A stretch of DNA of 64,000 nucleotides. It comes from Paramarasmius palmivorus. Taxonomy: Eukaryota > Basidiomycota > Agaricomycetes > Agaricales > Marasmiaceae. Both the position numbers and the translations under genes were made by a program. Within the stretch, counting starts at the first letter, position 1, and every line of letters starts with the position of its first letter. The stretch covers positions 124,001-188,000 of the forward strand of contig JAYKXP010000093.1 of assembly GCA_037176845.1 (NCBI GenBank), read 5' to 3'. Positions 1 to 13,720 of this stretch are shown here, in pieces. The notes beneath the pieces are model-generated. The model was given only the letters and a program-made list of their open reading frames with translations, had not been told where the DNA came from and did no database searches.

Positions 1-1697
1 GGTCGAGAAAGAAGAGAAGCGAATGCTAGTTCTTGATGTGCGAAGAGGTCTAACTCGCTTTCGCACCAGCCCTACTCCTCGAGTTGATCTCTTGCTAGAT
101 TAGAGAGTTGATCCATTCCTTCATCGATATGCCTACTTGGCCACTCGATACTCCTCAGAATTCAGTCTTGGCCCCACCCTTCCTCCTCTGTTGTGGTAAA
201 ACTTGGCAAGTATGTGTGCAGTAGGAGGTGCAAGCCGATAATGCGAACGAGTATGTCCAAGGAATGTAGGATGCGACATTCGGCAGACGAGTATTTGAAC
301 TTTGAAGTGCGCCCATCTTCGCTCCGTTCCTCGGATAACATCAAACGAGAATGACGAGCGATGGTTAGAATGTGTTCCATGAGCGTTTTGTCGCCTGCAC
401 GACCTGACCTGATTGCTGCATCGAACCAACGTCCCGGTAGACCGTTGAGAATCGCCGTTGATACCAACCCGTCTTCGAGGATGAATTCGGCCTCTACATC
501 CATTCCAAGTTCGCACACTGGAGTGGGCCAGGAGGGGCTGAGGAAGCCCTAGCTGCTGCTGCTAACGCGGTGGATGCGATTTGAGGAAGGTAGCTACGAC
601 AGGAATGACTACATAGATGGTGCTCACGTGACCGCTAGACCGGCTCGGACTATGCCAGTAGCCCCTACTACAACACCTTGGATACTTCTATGAGGACCCC
701 GAAAAAGAGCCATGCTTACAGAAATGCAGCTTTGTCAGAGGCAACTACGGGGTTGCCATCTGAACGGGAGAAAATTGGTGGTGCCCTGTCATCGCTTTCA
801 AACCTGCTCCGTCCATCTTTGCAAATGCCTGGAGGACAAAGAACGTGGCACTGCGTGTCTTTTAAATGGACTATCCATCCACAACGCTCGGGATACGACC
901 AAAAATCGTTACCATCGTATGGTTTCGATACACAGAGGTTTGTGACCGTGAATGGTATAAACTCTGGGCGAGGTGGTATCTCGGGGGAAGCGTGTGGTAA
1001 AGTTAGGGAAAACAATTTGGTATTGTAAGGTGGTTGGGAGTGTACTGATGGAGCTTGAGTCTCGATGTTGGCCGTCAAGGGTGTATGGTCTTCCTATTCT
1101 AATTTATCAGTTGCAGCGCTTCACAGATTGTTTGGAATGGTCACCGCTGTCACGGTAGTACTTGAAGGTCCCTTCATTTCTAATCTCCCGATGCAGCATC
1201 CCATGATCAGGAATGAGAGTTAGAGAGGAAAACTCGTGTAGCTCATAACTACACGTTGCTTTCGTCACATCAGTTCCGCAGGCGTGAAGCCCTATGCCCT
1301 GCTCACGGGAGCATCGAGGCTTCTTCATCATTAATTGATGTGGATAGCATACATGCTTTCAGAGCTAGGTGAAGCTGCTATGGCGCCATTGATTCCTTAT
1401 TCGGGTTTGGGTTTGGGAGTATAATATGGCTCGGGAATCAAGATACCATCCACATCCACGAAAGCGTCTTTGCAATTGCAACGAGCTGTAGTTCCGTGAA
1501 AGAAAGCGTGCCTACTGGCCAGTCGACGTCTGAGTTTAAGTCCAGTTTGGATGACTCAGATTGACACAGAGCATGACTGCTATGATCGCAAATTCTTATC
1601 CCCAGCTTTTCCGATGCTAATGCGCTAATGGTCGGTCCTTTGAGAAGTATTGGGACGTTTGTGATGAACGGCATACTAGCGGAGGCTCGGCGGAGGT
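1..1697. other. No supported gene
   Basis: Only short overlapping open frames without domain motifs, signal peptides or coherent splice structure are visible. I could not assemble a gene here on either strand. Confidence 0.4.
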
Positions 1698-2870
1698 GCC
1701 GTAACCTTAACCTGAAGTTGGGTTCTGGGTGTAATTGATTACATGTTTTTTCGTTGCTGTTCAACTTGCTCCTGTCCATCCAGAACAGCTCCTCTATTAT
1801 TCCGCCAGAGCTCTCGAGATACCTTCCAGTAGCACAAGATGATACCCGAATTGGCGATACGAATATCATGAAACTGTTTCACACCACCACAGCGCAGCGC
1901 AGCATGCTAACAAGAACAAATTGGGATTTGTGTCGTACCGGTACGTTGACATCGTTTTGCTGGGACTGTGCTGCCCTGACTCTCTTCTAGAAGACATCGC
2001 CCGAATATCCAAGATACTCATAGCTCGGTTCATTGAACAAGCTCGACATCCGTTATCCTATGTCCTTTCTCTTGTCAAACCCCGTTATCGTCTGGTACAT
2101 GTTCCGAGTCGTTGAGAGTACTCCACTTTCCTCGATGCAACACACATCTTCCGACCTCTCATACTCGCATACTGCATCCATCTCATCCGGTTGCTCCCGT
2201 GTCCTACACTTGCACTTCTAGAGTGAGGTGCGCCATCTCTGCGTTATCTCCACTTACAACGCTGAACACTATATCCACATCCACCTCTTTACAGACCATG
2301 ATGCCTTTCTCCTTAGTTTCGGTTCTTCTGAGGAGAGTGCTCCCTTCCGTGTTGGCGAATTCTTCTTGAAGCCTGTTGGATAGTGGCACTGCGGGAGTGT
2401 CGGGCTGTTGGATAGTAGCGAATATAGAAATGGAGGACAGGAACGACGATACCACAAAATTTCCGATCACCCGATACATCAACATCGCCATATTCCAATT
2501 CTTTCTCTAACCGATAGAACTCTTTCCACTTCACTCACTTCCCTCAAAAGGATGGAATCTGAATGTACTTCGAGCCTCGTACGTGAAATCCTAGGACGGC
2601 ACTCGCGGTTCGCATTCATGAAGCCTACGAGCGTGTCTTTGTTAAACGTGTTGCTTGACGCTTCAGTTAAGGATTGTTCCCAGGTTCATCGCATACCAGT
2701 CGTTCATCTCCGTTTCCCTCCGCTCAAAACAACCTTTACACCTCATCTCAGAAAACCAAGGGACGCAACTGTCGGCAATGGTCTCCTTCGCTCATCAAGC
2801 AACACGTCATATGTAAGTAGACCCTTACATGAGATTTGGATTCTCCTGACAAGCTATCAGTTTTAATTCC
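1698..2870 (+). repeat. Dispersed repeat family, copy 1
   Basis: The copy opens with a TAACCTTAACCTGAAG motif and continues through a T-rich stretch. About 800 bases on, a segment (2490-2660) with ACTCACTTCCCTCA and CGTGAAATCCTAGG reappears diverged at 6440-6610. The same opening motif recurs near 9.73, 19.81 and 40.39 kb. The copy is degenerate and has no coherent reading frame. It may be a non-autonomous transposon or the relic of a multi-exon gene family. Confidence 0.5.
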
Positions 2871-3553
2871 CTAATCTGTCGGGGCATGGATATAACACAA
2901 ACAAATCCAGATCTGGGTAAGTTCGCTGAGTGAGAGAAAAAGAAGGGAATTTAAATTATTTATCTAGACCGTACGAGTACCTGCGCCTTGAGCTCATAAG
3001 GGTCCAATGTGTGTTTTCCGAGGGCACATCAGGGAAACTGTAAAGCGAAAAAGAAACCAACCGTGAGTTTGGCAAATAAGAGGCGCATGACTCATAGCTG
3101 CTAAATTTCTATAAGTTATAGTATTAGTATAAGGGGTATATTCGGCTAACTGTTTAGCTACAGATAACACGCCGCGAGATTCCGCGGAATCTATACACGA
3201 GGTACGAGTGATTGAGTCTGCCCAGGAGAAATTATCCTACTCCTCATCCATTAGAGAGAGGAAGTATCACTAGCGCCTCATGTTTCGGTCTTCAAAGTGC
3301 AAATCACATAAAAATGCATGTACTTTACTGCGATGACAGCGCAGCACCAACCGTAGACCGAGAAAGATATAGATATTGTAGACAAATACGCATATTAGAA
3401 AAAGCATACATGTTATAGCATTTCAGATAGGTAAATTCACCGTTCACGATATTGATCCTCTGCGTCCTGGATGCTGTGCTGAATAAGGTGGACAATCTAT
3501 GCGAGGGCATCCAAGTGAGCAGAGACTCATGTTATGTCAAGAGGGCGTCTAGT
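2871..3553. other. Intergenic, nothing recognised
   Basis: AT-rich sequence without a supportable frame. It lies downstream of the minus-strand seven-helix gene that ends at 3554. Confidence 0.4.
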
Positions 3554-5453
3554 TCAACTGCGGTCCACTTGAGACTCAACAAAAGGTGAGATGAGTGGTT
3601 TACATACTGGAATGATTTCAGTTGCACGATGGTCCGATGGCGACAGCATGTTGACATCTACGGTCACGCTATGTTCCTCGGTATTTCGTGACTTCACCGT
3701 CGCCCTATTCACTGTCGCAAACTCGATAGAATCAAAACTGATTTGTGGAGTTGCATTCATGATCATTTTTCGCGAATTGAAACTGGAATAACAGTCAGCC
3801 GGTGAAGCAAGAGTTGAAAAAAACGCAAACGTTGACAACAACGAGCTGATGTACACTGTATATGGTATCTCTTAGGTTATTGTGAAGGGCACACAAAAGC
3901 TGACATTACAATTACCAAGATTCTGGTAAATTGCAAAAAATATAAGGTTCCCGGGTTGTGACGCGAGCTAAAAATCAAGGTAATTAATCTTGTCGAACAT
4001 ATCATTTAGACTCACAAATATTATAGTAACAATATTGGTAACACTGAGGGGATCTATTCAGCCTTTTCATTTACATATAATCAAACCTGTGCTAGCCTTG
4101 TCAGTGCCCCATTGTTGATCGTATAGATGATGAGCTTGGTGATAATATTATCTGTACTGGCGTAGAGAGAATGTAATCAAATCCACGGCACAGTAACAAG
4201 CTGTATTTGCAAAAACTGGCGTACCTCTTGATACCCGAGCGGCTTCTGTAGAGGTGGTAAGAGAGTGCCAAAGTGCAAATCACATCGCTGGCTATGAGAA
4301 TTGAAAAGCAAGCGAGGGATGTATCCTTTTATTTCGTGAATACCTGACTCATGATGGAAGAAGAAGCTGACTTACAATTGTGAGATAATCGTTCGAGAGG
4401 TTCTCGAAGGAGTTTTGTTGATATCTACTCAAAGGCGTGGAATGTATGAGTTGGCCAAAATGACGCTAACTAGGACTCACATTCTAACCGTGTCCACTGG
4501 GCATCAGTCAGTCACAGCTTGCAGTTATAGAAATAGACATACCAATGTTCAGTCCTTTGGGGGATGCAAATTGTATTCAGTTGGTGCCGAAGCTCCTACA
4601 CAGCGAAATACGTCTTACCGGCTTGCACAAGCTTAAGGATGCCCTATGGAATCGATAATAATCAGTAAGTAATAGCACGGAGTAATGTCGGAAAATACTA
4701 ACTATTATTGCTGGCGTTATCCAGTCCCTCTTATAGCTAACTGCTTAATCCTGATTGTTCAGTATACTTGCAGTAGTTTTTGAATACTCACGCTGATATA
4801 TTCGCGCTAAATAGAGACTATGTACGATGAGGCCAATGGCAAGCTAGTAGTGATATTTTACCGTTAAAGTCACGTCTTACCAAAGACATGACATCCTACC
4901 GTCAGCGGTACCTTGGTCTGACCAAGAAGATTGAGTAGGATAGGCACTTCGACAGACAAATTTGTTACATTGAGACTCCTGGGAAATAAGGTGCTTCAAT
5001 AGCTGTACAGGGATAGTAGAATGATGTAGCACCAACCAAACAGGGATTTTCAATGCCGGAGGGTTGGCAAAATTCAGGACGAGGAAATGATATATACTAT
5101 GAACGGATAAAATTTCATGCAATGTTCCAAGCATGCTGGGCTATTTTATAAGTTAATGCGGCAACAAGAAAGGGAGTGAGCTGACATTAGGCTCAGAATC
5201 TATAATATGTGTATCAAGGTCGGAACGTGGAATTGGGTTGCACTCCTCACCATGCCGCGAATGTGAAAACCATCATTGTAGTTCCGGAAATAAGACCAAG
5301 TCTGAAGACAGGTAACACCATAGAAGCTACATACCATCGTTAGACGCTGGTGCAATACGGGTATAAAAGAACGCACCCAGATGAGACGATAACTCCTATC
5401 AGGAGTGCCCCGAAGGTTTTCCCCAGGTTGAGCGGAGTAGAGCTAGTGTCCAT
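3554..5453 (-). CDS. DUF6534-type seven-helix membrane protein
   Basis: This is a multi-exon integral membrane protein of the large, functionally uncharacterised Agaricomycete family carrying DUF6534. The start at 5453 begins MDTSSTPLNLGKTFGALLIG, the typical first helix. Exon 1 (5453-5377) joins in frame to exon 2 (5326-5251), giving GVTCLQTWSYF. Later family hallmarks follow in order: a VLNFANPPALK loop near 5050, SYHLYRSRSGIKR near 4230, DNIITKLIIYTINNGALT near 4130, QPGNLIFFAIYQNL near 3950, and VYISSLLST spliced to NSRKMI near 3800-3850. After that comes a hydrophilic tail ending at 3554. The exons between about 5180 and 4290 are uncertain: in the region after VWLVLH two frames compete and one contains stops, so a small lesion is possible. 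The ligand or substrate is unknown. Confidence 0.72.
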
Positions 5454-7922
5454 TGATTCAAATTGGAGTGTTGAAGCTTGTAAAGGAGGGGGTTAAATGA
5501 ATGATGGATGGCTTCCTTTTAAGCTATTCTCTGCCACCCAGGACGTCGACTCGTTGCATTTTGGAGTGCAGCCCCACATCACTCAGCAGCCCCACTCCTA
5601 CTGCGTATCCTATCAATATCAGTAATACGAGACGCATGCGTACCCGCATTTCGAACCCATCGCAAATCACAAGAGGTGTCATCCCTTCTTTACACTTCGT
5701 TAAATTGGAACATGCTGCGCAGTTACGGTAGACAGAGCCAACGATTTTATAAGGCTGAATATGCACATATAGTAGGAAATCATATTGAGTATAATTACAC
5801 ACTCTCCTGGCCATCTAGAGTCCGGCTTGCCAGAGATATCATAATCCCTGTAAAGTTCTGAGACTCTCCCGAATAATGCTTATGTTTCTCAACCTCGCAT
5901 CCCATGTATAACAGCCTCCTCATGATTGATTGATACGAGAGCCGAATTATTTTACGCTGATTTCATAACCATCTTCTCATGGGGCTGGTTCTGATTTCAT
6001 GGATGGGGAGCAAGCGCTGTGTCTACATCAAAAAGGATGGGTATCAATCATTTTCTTTGGAGTATGTGCCCCCTGATGCTTCATCTCTTCGTGTTCGGCT
6101 GAGTCGGGAGCAGGGGAATGGTCACGGGAAAGGATAATGTGGGTGTCCATAGGTGTAGAGACTGGCTGGCAGTCCTTTCATGGATGGGGAGCATGTACTG
6201 TGTATCCATCAAAATGGATGGAAATCAATCATTTTATTTGGAGTATGCGAACCCCAATGAGGTTCAGTGCGATGAAGTAGGTGGAACCAATCATTGTACT
6301 GATTATTAGTGGATGGTCAGCTTGGTGAGACGCCAGTTGGTTGACCTACATTTGCTATATTAGCTCTTATGACCATACACTGACCTTTGATTTTACAACA
6401 GCATTCGTCTCCTGCTAGGCACTCAATGTCAAATGTCGTTGCTATACCCTTTCTTTCCTCCTGCTACACCAATAGACCTCTTACTCCGTCACTCGCTTCC
6501 CTCAGAAGGACGGAACATAGATGTACCCCAAATCTCACGCGTGAAATTCTGGCACGGAGCTTGTTGTTTGCACGTATGAAGGCTATAAGTCCTAGTACGT
6601 GATATTTGTTAAAGCTTTGGCTTGAGTGTTCGTTTATTGTTCCCAGGATGATCGGATACTGGCCGTATCAAGCTTTCTCCAATTAGGTTGATCTGCATGC
6701 TTCTCGCTCGCAACACTATTCGGCTTAGACGAGAAGCCTGTTGTGACTTCTCGCAAGTGTGAGAGTGTGGATGGCAACGATTGGAGATGCGGGATAGCGG
6801 CTGCACATATCATTTCAGGGTAGTCATCAGGACATCGCCTTCAGTAAGACGCGCATACTATCATTCATTTCTCGCTCGCCGGACTATCGCTCAGTCGATC
6901 ACATTCCTACCCTCTGCTTCGTTGGACTCGCGCTTGCATATACTTTATATCCCACTTGAATATGCCAAGTATCACAATCATGAACTCCCGGCGGACCACG
7001 GTTGTGACATGATCAAGATCTGCTATCCTTGGCTGGGTCATCTGCCTCACGCATTGGCTTCAAGCACACGCTTTCCTCGTGGCATCATCGAAGACGCTGT
7101 CCGTCTTCGCCACCATCATCATCGTTTTAATGTATCAACGCGCTCGGCGCATTTCCAGGCATGATAGTTGTTGGATCCGAGGGGAAAGAGATTGGATTTG
7201 GGTTGTTTGAGGATATGCATATACAGTCAGTGGTAACAATCGATGTGTCATGCCGTGTTGATCCGTTTGTTCGCGACACTTCTCAACACGGTGTACCTTT
7301 CCCAGAAACCTGATGACCATTCAAGTGAGAAGTGTACTGCGATACAACTGATAGCCGGCTTTTAGTCTTCACTTCAAAGTGGCTAATGAGCTGCACATGA
7401 AAAGCTCAAAGAGATATGTGCATTTAATCGTCAGAACTAGCGACAGTTCTAACAAAGAGGTAATACAGACCATATCTTCGAATTTACTGATGGATTGATG
7501 TTCACTAGCCAAATGAGTGAGTTGGAAATGCGACCCGCCTTCGTGCATTGTACGCAATACACGGGCACATTGAATCCCTGCTCGGATCATAAATTTGATC
7601 CCATTCACGCAGAGAAGCGTGCGTTCATCAGCCTGTAGCTAGGTTGTGTGGCTATCCAGGCTGTAATAATTGGTCAAATGGCACCAGAAATTCGGAGGAG
7701 GATCGATTGTCAACCAAATCAACGTTTCCAATCGCTACCTTTCCTTCCATTCTTCCCATTATAGCCTCAATGACTCAGAAACTGGCTAATCAATGAGTGG
7801 AGCACTTGGAATTTCGACGCCAATAACGACTCTTGACTCATATTGACCGTGACGGCTTGCCTGGGTGATTGTGTCAGTCGTGTGTGATTTTCACATTGCG
7901 TCTATATGATACTTTCATTCGA
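5454..7922. other. Intergenic with repeat fragments
   Basis: No gene is supported. Two things are visible: a 72-base direct repeat (5995-6066 and 6177-6247) and a degenerate dispersed-repeat segment (about 6390-6620) matching 2490-2660. A minus-strand frame at 5814-5524 contains one hydrophobic stretch (LVLLILIGYAVGVGLL) but no family motif or splice partners. Confidence 0.4.
5995..6247. repeat. Short direct repeat, two copies
   Basis: A block beginning TTTCATGGATGGGGAGCA and ending TTTGGAGTATG occurs at 5995-6066 and again at 6177-6247 in the same orientation with a handful of substitutions. About 110 bases of unrelated sequence separate the copies. Confidence 0.8.
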
Positions 7923-7933
7923 CATATATAAAG
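7923..7933 (+). promoter_or_regulatory. TATA box of the seven-helix gene
   Basis: CATATATAAAGG lies about 45 bases upstream of the ATG at 7976, followed by a CA-rich leader (AACAACATGG) at the start codon. Confidence 0.6.
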
Positions 7934-7975
7934 GATGAGATAGCATCCGTCAAGTTTGGCTCCGCGAACAACAAC

Positions 7976-9463
7976 ATGGAGTTCCCTATAGTTCCCAAGA
8001 CATTTCTCGCCGTTGCTATCCAGATGTTTGTACGTGACCAGCTCACCTCTGAGGGCTGGGGTTACTTATGGCTTCGTGGCAGGTGGAGGGTTTATTATAT
8101 GGTTCAATCGTATTGCTTAGGGCAAGGCAACTAACTGACACTACTTTCAGGTTGCTACGCGGTACTATTTGCTCTATGCATCTATATCCTTATCAAGCGA
8201 AAACAAGAGAAGCATCAGATACACATCCTCCTTCTCACGTTACTTTTCTTATTGGCTACGGTCACTGCTGTGATGAACTTAATGGCCATAGATGACTTCA
8301 CAGACTCGGACCCTTCTACTGGCCTTAAAGTCGACGAAAAGAAATTTGTGTAAGTCAGTCTTGTCGTGTACACGATTAGATCATTAACGGACCTTCTCGA
8401 CTAGGAGCAGTGTTGTGAGGCTAAGCCTGCTATTTCTCGCTAAGTAAGAAGCGCTCCACCGTCACTGTCAATATCTGATAATGAAACAGCTTGACTGCTG
8501 ATGTCATATTGGTGAGATATATTCCAAAACATTCTTCCATCACACTAATGAATGATAAATGCATCAGCTCTGGCGGTGCTATGTGATATGGAGTAGGAGA
8601 AAATGTCCGATCATTCTACCTGGTTTCTTGTGCTTTGCCAATCACGGTGAGGTATCTGTACAAAATACTGTTGCAACCTTGCTTAAATAATTCAAGTTCT
8701 CGCATTGTTTGTCTTGGTTTACTCTCGTGGTGGCTTGCAATTTGCAACCAATGGCCTCTCCCTCGATCCCGAAGCGCCAGTGTATCAAAATATAGCCGTA
8801 GATGAAGCCAGCGTTCTCTATGCATTACAATCCTCCAACTACGTAGGCTGCGGTCTTTACATTGGCACAGCCTTTACCAACACACTCGTAACGCTTATGA
8901 TAGGTAAATCTCGACTCTTCGACGCGAAGCGATTCATTTACACCTGAATAAACTAGCCGGACGGATTTTTTACATCTCACGAAATGCAAGTGCAGCTCTC
9001 GGCTCAAGTGACCACAGGATGTATAGACTGATCATCACCATCATGTACGTGGTCTGTTCCTAGTTGGTCGACCGCGTTGACTTGTTGCGACAGCATTGAA
9101 TCCGGCTTGATGTACCCTCTCATATTGATTACTTTCGCCGCATTATATTTACACGTGGTTCGTTCCACGGGACACCACTCCGTTCCACATTTCATATGGC
9201 CCCTTCTCACGACCGTTCAAGACGTACTGATATACTCGATCGTAAATGGCCTCGATAACTTTTCGAGATCCATCTAATCTAAAGACATCTAGGGAATCTC
9301 ACAGACTCTCATCATAGTCCGGATTGCACTAGGACTGAGCTTCTCTAACGTAGATGAGGCGATCTCAGCAATGCATTTTGAGGAGGCCAGGTCGACATCC
9401 CTAGGTAAAATGTTTGATACGTCGCCCGCAAATGGTACAGGAGAAGGTGTAGAGGTAGCATGA
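7976..9463 (+). CDS. Seven-helix membrane protein (Agaricomycete family)
   Basis: Ten exons can be joined with every junction in frame to give 341 residues: 7976-8029, 8083-8101, 8151-8349, 8405-8443, 8490-8511, 8568-8646, 8697-8903, 8957-9044, 9094-9241 and 9293-9463. The product has seven hydrophobic helices: LLYGCYAVLFALCIYIL, HILLLTLLFLLATVTAVM, a third ending LWRCYVIW, a fourth ending ALFVLVYS, a fifth with TAFTNTLVTLMIAG, a sixth with GLMYPLILITFAALYL, and a seventh with TLIIVRIALGLSF. The LWRCYVIW and FYISRNAS motifs are typical of an abundant, uncharacterised Agaricomycete membrane family sometimes compared with receptors. A 58-residue hydrophilic C-terminus follows the last helix. 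Several exons are only 19-39 bases. No defect is visible, so the gene is probably functional. The role is unknown. Confidence 0.85.
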
Positions 9464-9730
9464 CTCTAGAAAAAGGAGTTCCGTTTCTTATTGTTGAGCT
9501 ACGTTCACTCTGTTTGGCTCCTTGACACTCTTGTATATGCTGTCAAGTAAATGTCTGTACCTATTGCCACTTATTAGCCTAGCATCGTACCATCTTTCTT
9601 CCTTGAACTATTCTCATTTACGGTGTATATTCTTATCTTCCAGCTCCTTATCATTGTCCGAGTTAATGTGGGAATCAATGCGGTGAAGTTGTGCCTGCCT
9701 AATTGGTACTACTTTGATGGCGGAAGGCGC
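9464..9730. other. 3' flank, nothing recognised
   Basis: Short flank between the seven-helix gene and the next dispersed repeat copy. No gene is visible. Confidence 0.4.
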
Positions 9731-12700
9731 CGGTAACCTTAACCTGAGGTGGCAGTCACGGAATTGATTATGTAAATCTCTTTTTTTCAACGTTCGCTGA
9801 AAAAACGACCATCTTCTTGCTCTCCTCTTTTTACTCATCCTTTCGCTCTCAAATATGATGGCCTCCCGGGACTTAAGGACATACTCTGCGCGCTAAAATG
9901 TGGCATATCAAAGGGAGACAAATCAACGTACGTAGTTCTGTCGCCCTGTACGTTGGCTTGGTCATTTCCAGACACCGCTGTCCTGACTTTGGCTCCAAGA
10001 CATACATGGAGCCTGAAACCCAGTGAGAAATTCATTGACATTGATTGACATCAGCCGATTCCTGTCGACACTCCTCAAGATTGTCAAGGAACGTCGGTAG
10101 AAGTCGATGGTCGTCATTAAGATGCCGCTATGCTGACACCAGTCGATATCTATTGACATAGACTGGAATTCACAAAGGATTGCCCATATTACCTGCTTCC
10201 GTCAATTGTTGTCGGCCATGATCAGATAATATGAAGGAAAAATGATGTTTATTGACGACTATCAACTACAGGGTACATACGACGCGTCGTAATACCGATA
10301 CCGCTATCTGACCCCATCCCCTTCTCCTAACCGGTTCAGAGACCACCATCTTCCTAAATTCCACTGGATGTGCGATGTTCTTCACGTGTAGTCTGTATTC
10401 ACGGTCACCTGAAGCCAAAATCAAATATGGCAAGCTGGAGAGAGATAAGGAAACGTACGTTGTGCTACACCGCCTCCCTCGACGACGATCCTGAAACCCG
10501 CTAAGCCATCCATGTGTGACAAGTCGCTACTAAATGAATGTAAGCTGAGATAGGTATGCCATGAATAGGACATACCACTGAAGATGTCAAAGTCGGAGTA
10601 CGCATATAGTACGAGAAAACAGTTGAGTCAGTGCCAGTCGTTATGATATTGACCCAATAGAGCTCACCGTGACATATGCCTCTGTAGACTTTCCCTGCTC
10701 GAGATCTGCTGAGGAGAAGTGAGAGTGAGGAAGCGAAGGGAGAGGGAGGAAAGTGAGCTGAGTCGGGGGCGATCATGATGGGAGGAAGTAAGGAGGAAAT
10801 TGGATGGACTTGTTCGGCTCGGAGTTTGTGCACAACCAAAGTCGTACGATGAACATTTTTAATTTTGATAAGGCACGCCGTCATCAAGCCGTCATTGTTG
10901 TTGTTAAAAACGTTGAGCTAAGTGCTTGCATCGACTCAAAATTCTGAAAACGTCGACTAGCGCTGGCAGTCATCAGATTCGTCAGCCTACATCAGCGCAC
11001 TTCTCGTTGGGCCTGAAAACCCATGATTCCCATAGCATTTGGTCCATTCAACGACCTCCAATTCCGTTATCCCCAGCTCCCCACACGAACTACTCCTTTA
11101 CTCTCAGGCTTCTCCCACGTTCTCGATGCAACATGTCCACGATTGCATCTTCCGACCTCCCGTTCACGCAAGGGTGACCCAACTCTCTTCATTCATCCCA
11201 CTACTCCATACCCCCACTTCTACAAAAGTCTCACACGCCCCGTTTGCGTCATCCTCGCTTGCAACGCTCTCCACTCTATCCACATCTACCTTGTCATACC
11301 TCCGCGTTCAGGCCTCCGTCCTGGCTAACGATCACTTCTCTTCGAGGACTATTGGGTAGCGGGGGGCTATTGCGGCAGTATTAGGCTATTGGACAGAGTA
11401 TATGGAACGGAGACACCACTTTCCGATCACACAAAGCATCACCGCCATTCGCTAGGCTTTTACTGCATACAACGAAATATCGGAGATGGATCGCAAGAAG
11501 GTGCGATCTACAACTACTTGTCAAACCCCATGTTTATTCTTCAGCTAGGTCAGGATTACGACGAACGTCTATGCTCCTCTTTCGAAGCACCTCAACCGCA
11601 CCCTATCAGGCATCCCCACTCCCAACCACCTAACAACCCGACAGAGACAACCTTCACAGCGGGTCCATTTTGTCACCTTTCACAATAAACGAAAGACATG
11701 CTCCTTCCCTTTCTCGTCGTCCCCAACCCCACATCTACCTCGCCATACCTCCGCGTTTAGGGGCTCCGTTGCTTTCTGGCGATTACTTCTCCTTGAGGGC
11801 TATTGAGTAGTGGGGATGATTGGGGCAATGTCGGGCTGTTGGAGAGCATACGAGTATGGCAAGGAGGGACACAACGACAACACTTTCCGTCACCCGATAC
11901 AACACCGCCACCAAAACCTCTTTCCCCGGCCCTGTCCCTCGCTTACACTCTTTACTGCATGTAACGAAAAATTGGAGATAAATCACAAGAAGGTGCGAAT
12001 CTCTACGACTACCTCTTGTCCAATTCCTCATGTTTATTCTTCTGCTACAGGATAGCGCCTTCCGAGCGCTGGACAAGGTTCCAGAAGGACGACCTCACTC
12101 TATCATGCGACCCCACTCCTAACCACCTAACAACACTGCCATGCGACGACGGAGACAATCTTCCCAACTAGGCTACTTCGTTTCTCCTTATAATCCTCAA
12201 ACGATATGTTATCCCTTTTCCTCTTTCTCGTCATCTCCACTGGCACATCGCCGACCTTATACCACCCTTTTACACGGGAAATGGTGTCCCCGATCCGGAG
12301 AATTTGGGATAGAGAGGAAGGCTAACGAGGATGCAGATAGAATAAGAGGCACGGTTTGGGTTTGGTTTCACGAGGAACTAAGCATTGGGTATGGAACGTT
12401 CAATGTCGGGTCTAACGTTGGTCTAGTCATTCTGTAGCACGAGTGTCTCTGGTTAAGGGTTTCCGTTCATCGGACCCGTTACTAATCGGCTGTATACTTG
12501 AGCTTGTAACCCGAGATACACCAATGTGTAGTTGCTTGTTTCACAGTAGGACTACCTCTTGTTGGCCAGGATCGAATCCTCCATTCAACTCGGCATTCAT
12601 TCTTCGGATTCTGGTGTTGGGAAATGTCACGGTGTACTACTTCTTCACCAAACGTGTTCTGTTCATCGCTTGTAATCGTCAAAGATGCCATCTATCCGAG

Positions 12701-13720
12701 ACCAGATTATACAGTGGGTGGTGTTGTGGCTCGTGGTTGTGGGCGTAGATATTAAGGTTATCTGTTCTTCGCCCCTGTTCTCAACGTCTGATATTAGATT
12801 AACAGGGCTTCGGATTGGCAAGGCGTTATGTATACTACATATCACGAATCAGATCGCGTGCTCGTACTCCGCTGGGATAGCCAGAATGGCTATCGAGAAG
12901 CACTCATACTCGAAGTTCGTCTGTAGCTTTTAGATCATAACTCGTCCGTGACTGCTGATATTCTGTGGGGGAGTCAAGCACGTCAAAGGCGCAAATATTG
13001 TCCATTGTAGTGCCCCAGCGCTATTGTACAACTGCGCTTTGATATAGAAGGTCAGAATTGATGGTAGACTGACAGATCGCAGCGAGTCACGATTTCAGTC
13101 ACCCTGATTTCAATGTGTGGACCCAAAGATGGATCGATGAATAACAGGTTATACTGAGGCATAGCCGGTATTGTAGATTGCTCTTCGGGTACCTTATGCC
13201 TAAGCAAACCAAAGGAGCTGATCACGATTCGCTTCCTTCTTTTTCTGAGTTACCACGCTCCGCCACCACAGCTCGAAGAGTAGTGTGAGGGTGTTGGGGG
13301 AGTACGAGTACCGTGACAGAAAGGAGGGGCAGCACGACACGACGACACACTTTCCGTGATATCGCTCCATGTCCGATAGCGCTACCATATCCCTTCTTCC
13401 ACGCTATCAACACCAACAGACCTCTTTTTCCCTCGCTCGCTCATCTCCGAATGGGGATTCGGTTCGAGAAGGGGAAACGGGCATCGGTTGTATATATGCT
13501 CCGAAAAAGGCCTCGGAATCTCAGTTATCGTGGAGCTAGCGGGTGCACATCCCTTGATTCGTCCTGTTTTCTCGATTCTCAGGATAGAGCCTCGAGGTAT
13601 TATGAGTCTGCTCGGATATTTCGCACATGGGATCTTGGGGTGGCGTTTGGGTTTGGGTTTATGGTGCTCATACGTATGGCGGTGCGTCGTTTTGTTAAAC
13701 CTTGGATTTTAACGGTCTAG
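9731..13720 (+). repeat. Dispersed repeat family, several degenerate copies
   Basis: The stretch opens with GGTAACCTTAACCTGAGG at 9731, then a T-rich run and a CAACG/ACGACCATC block matching 19.85 kb. Within it, a segment containing ACACTTTCCG followed by TCACNCGATACA-like sequence occurs near 11415, 11880 and 13350, each preceded by a GGGCTATTG..GTAG..GGG block. The sequence is therefore a pile of related, decayed copies. Many short frames run through it, but none has a protein-family motif or consistent splicing. I see no gene between 9464 and 14174. Confidence 0.5.

Noticed and set aside
5524..5814. Minus-strand frame with one hydrophobic segment just upstream of the DUF6534-type gene
   Set aside because: No second helix, family motif or in-frame splice partner could be found.
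7976..8150. Alternative reading through 8068-8295 as a separate small gene
   Set aside because: The first 30 codons are intronic; exons 7976-8029, 8083-8101 and 8151-8349 join in frame to a typical first helix.
13313..13720. 135-residue plus-strand frame
   Set aside because: It lies in a dispersed-repeat copy whose other copies do not keep this frame open.
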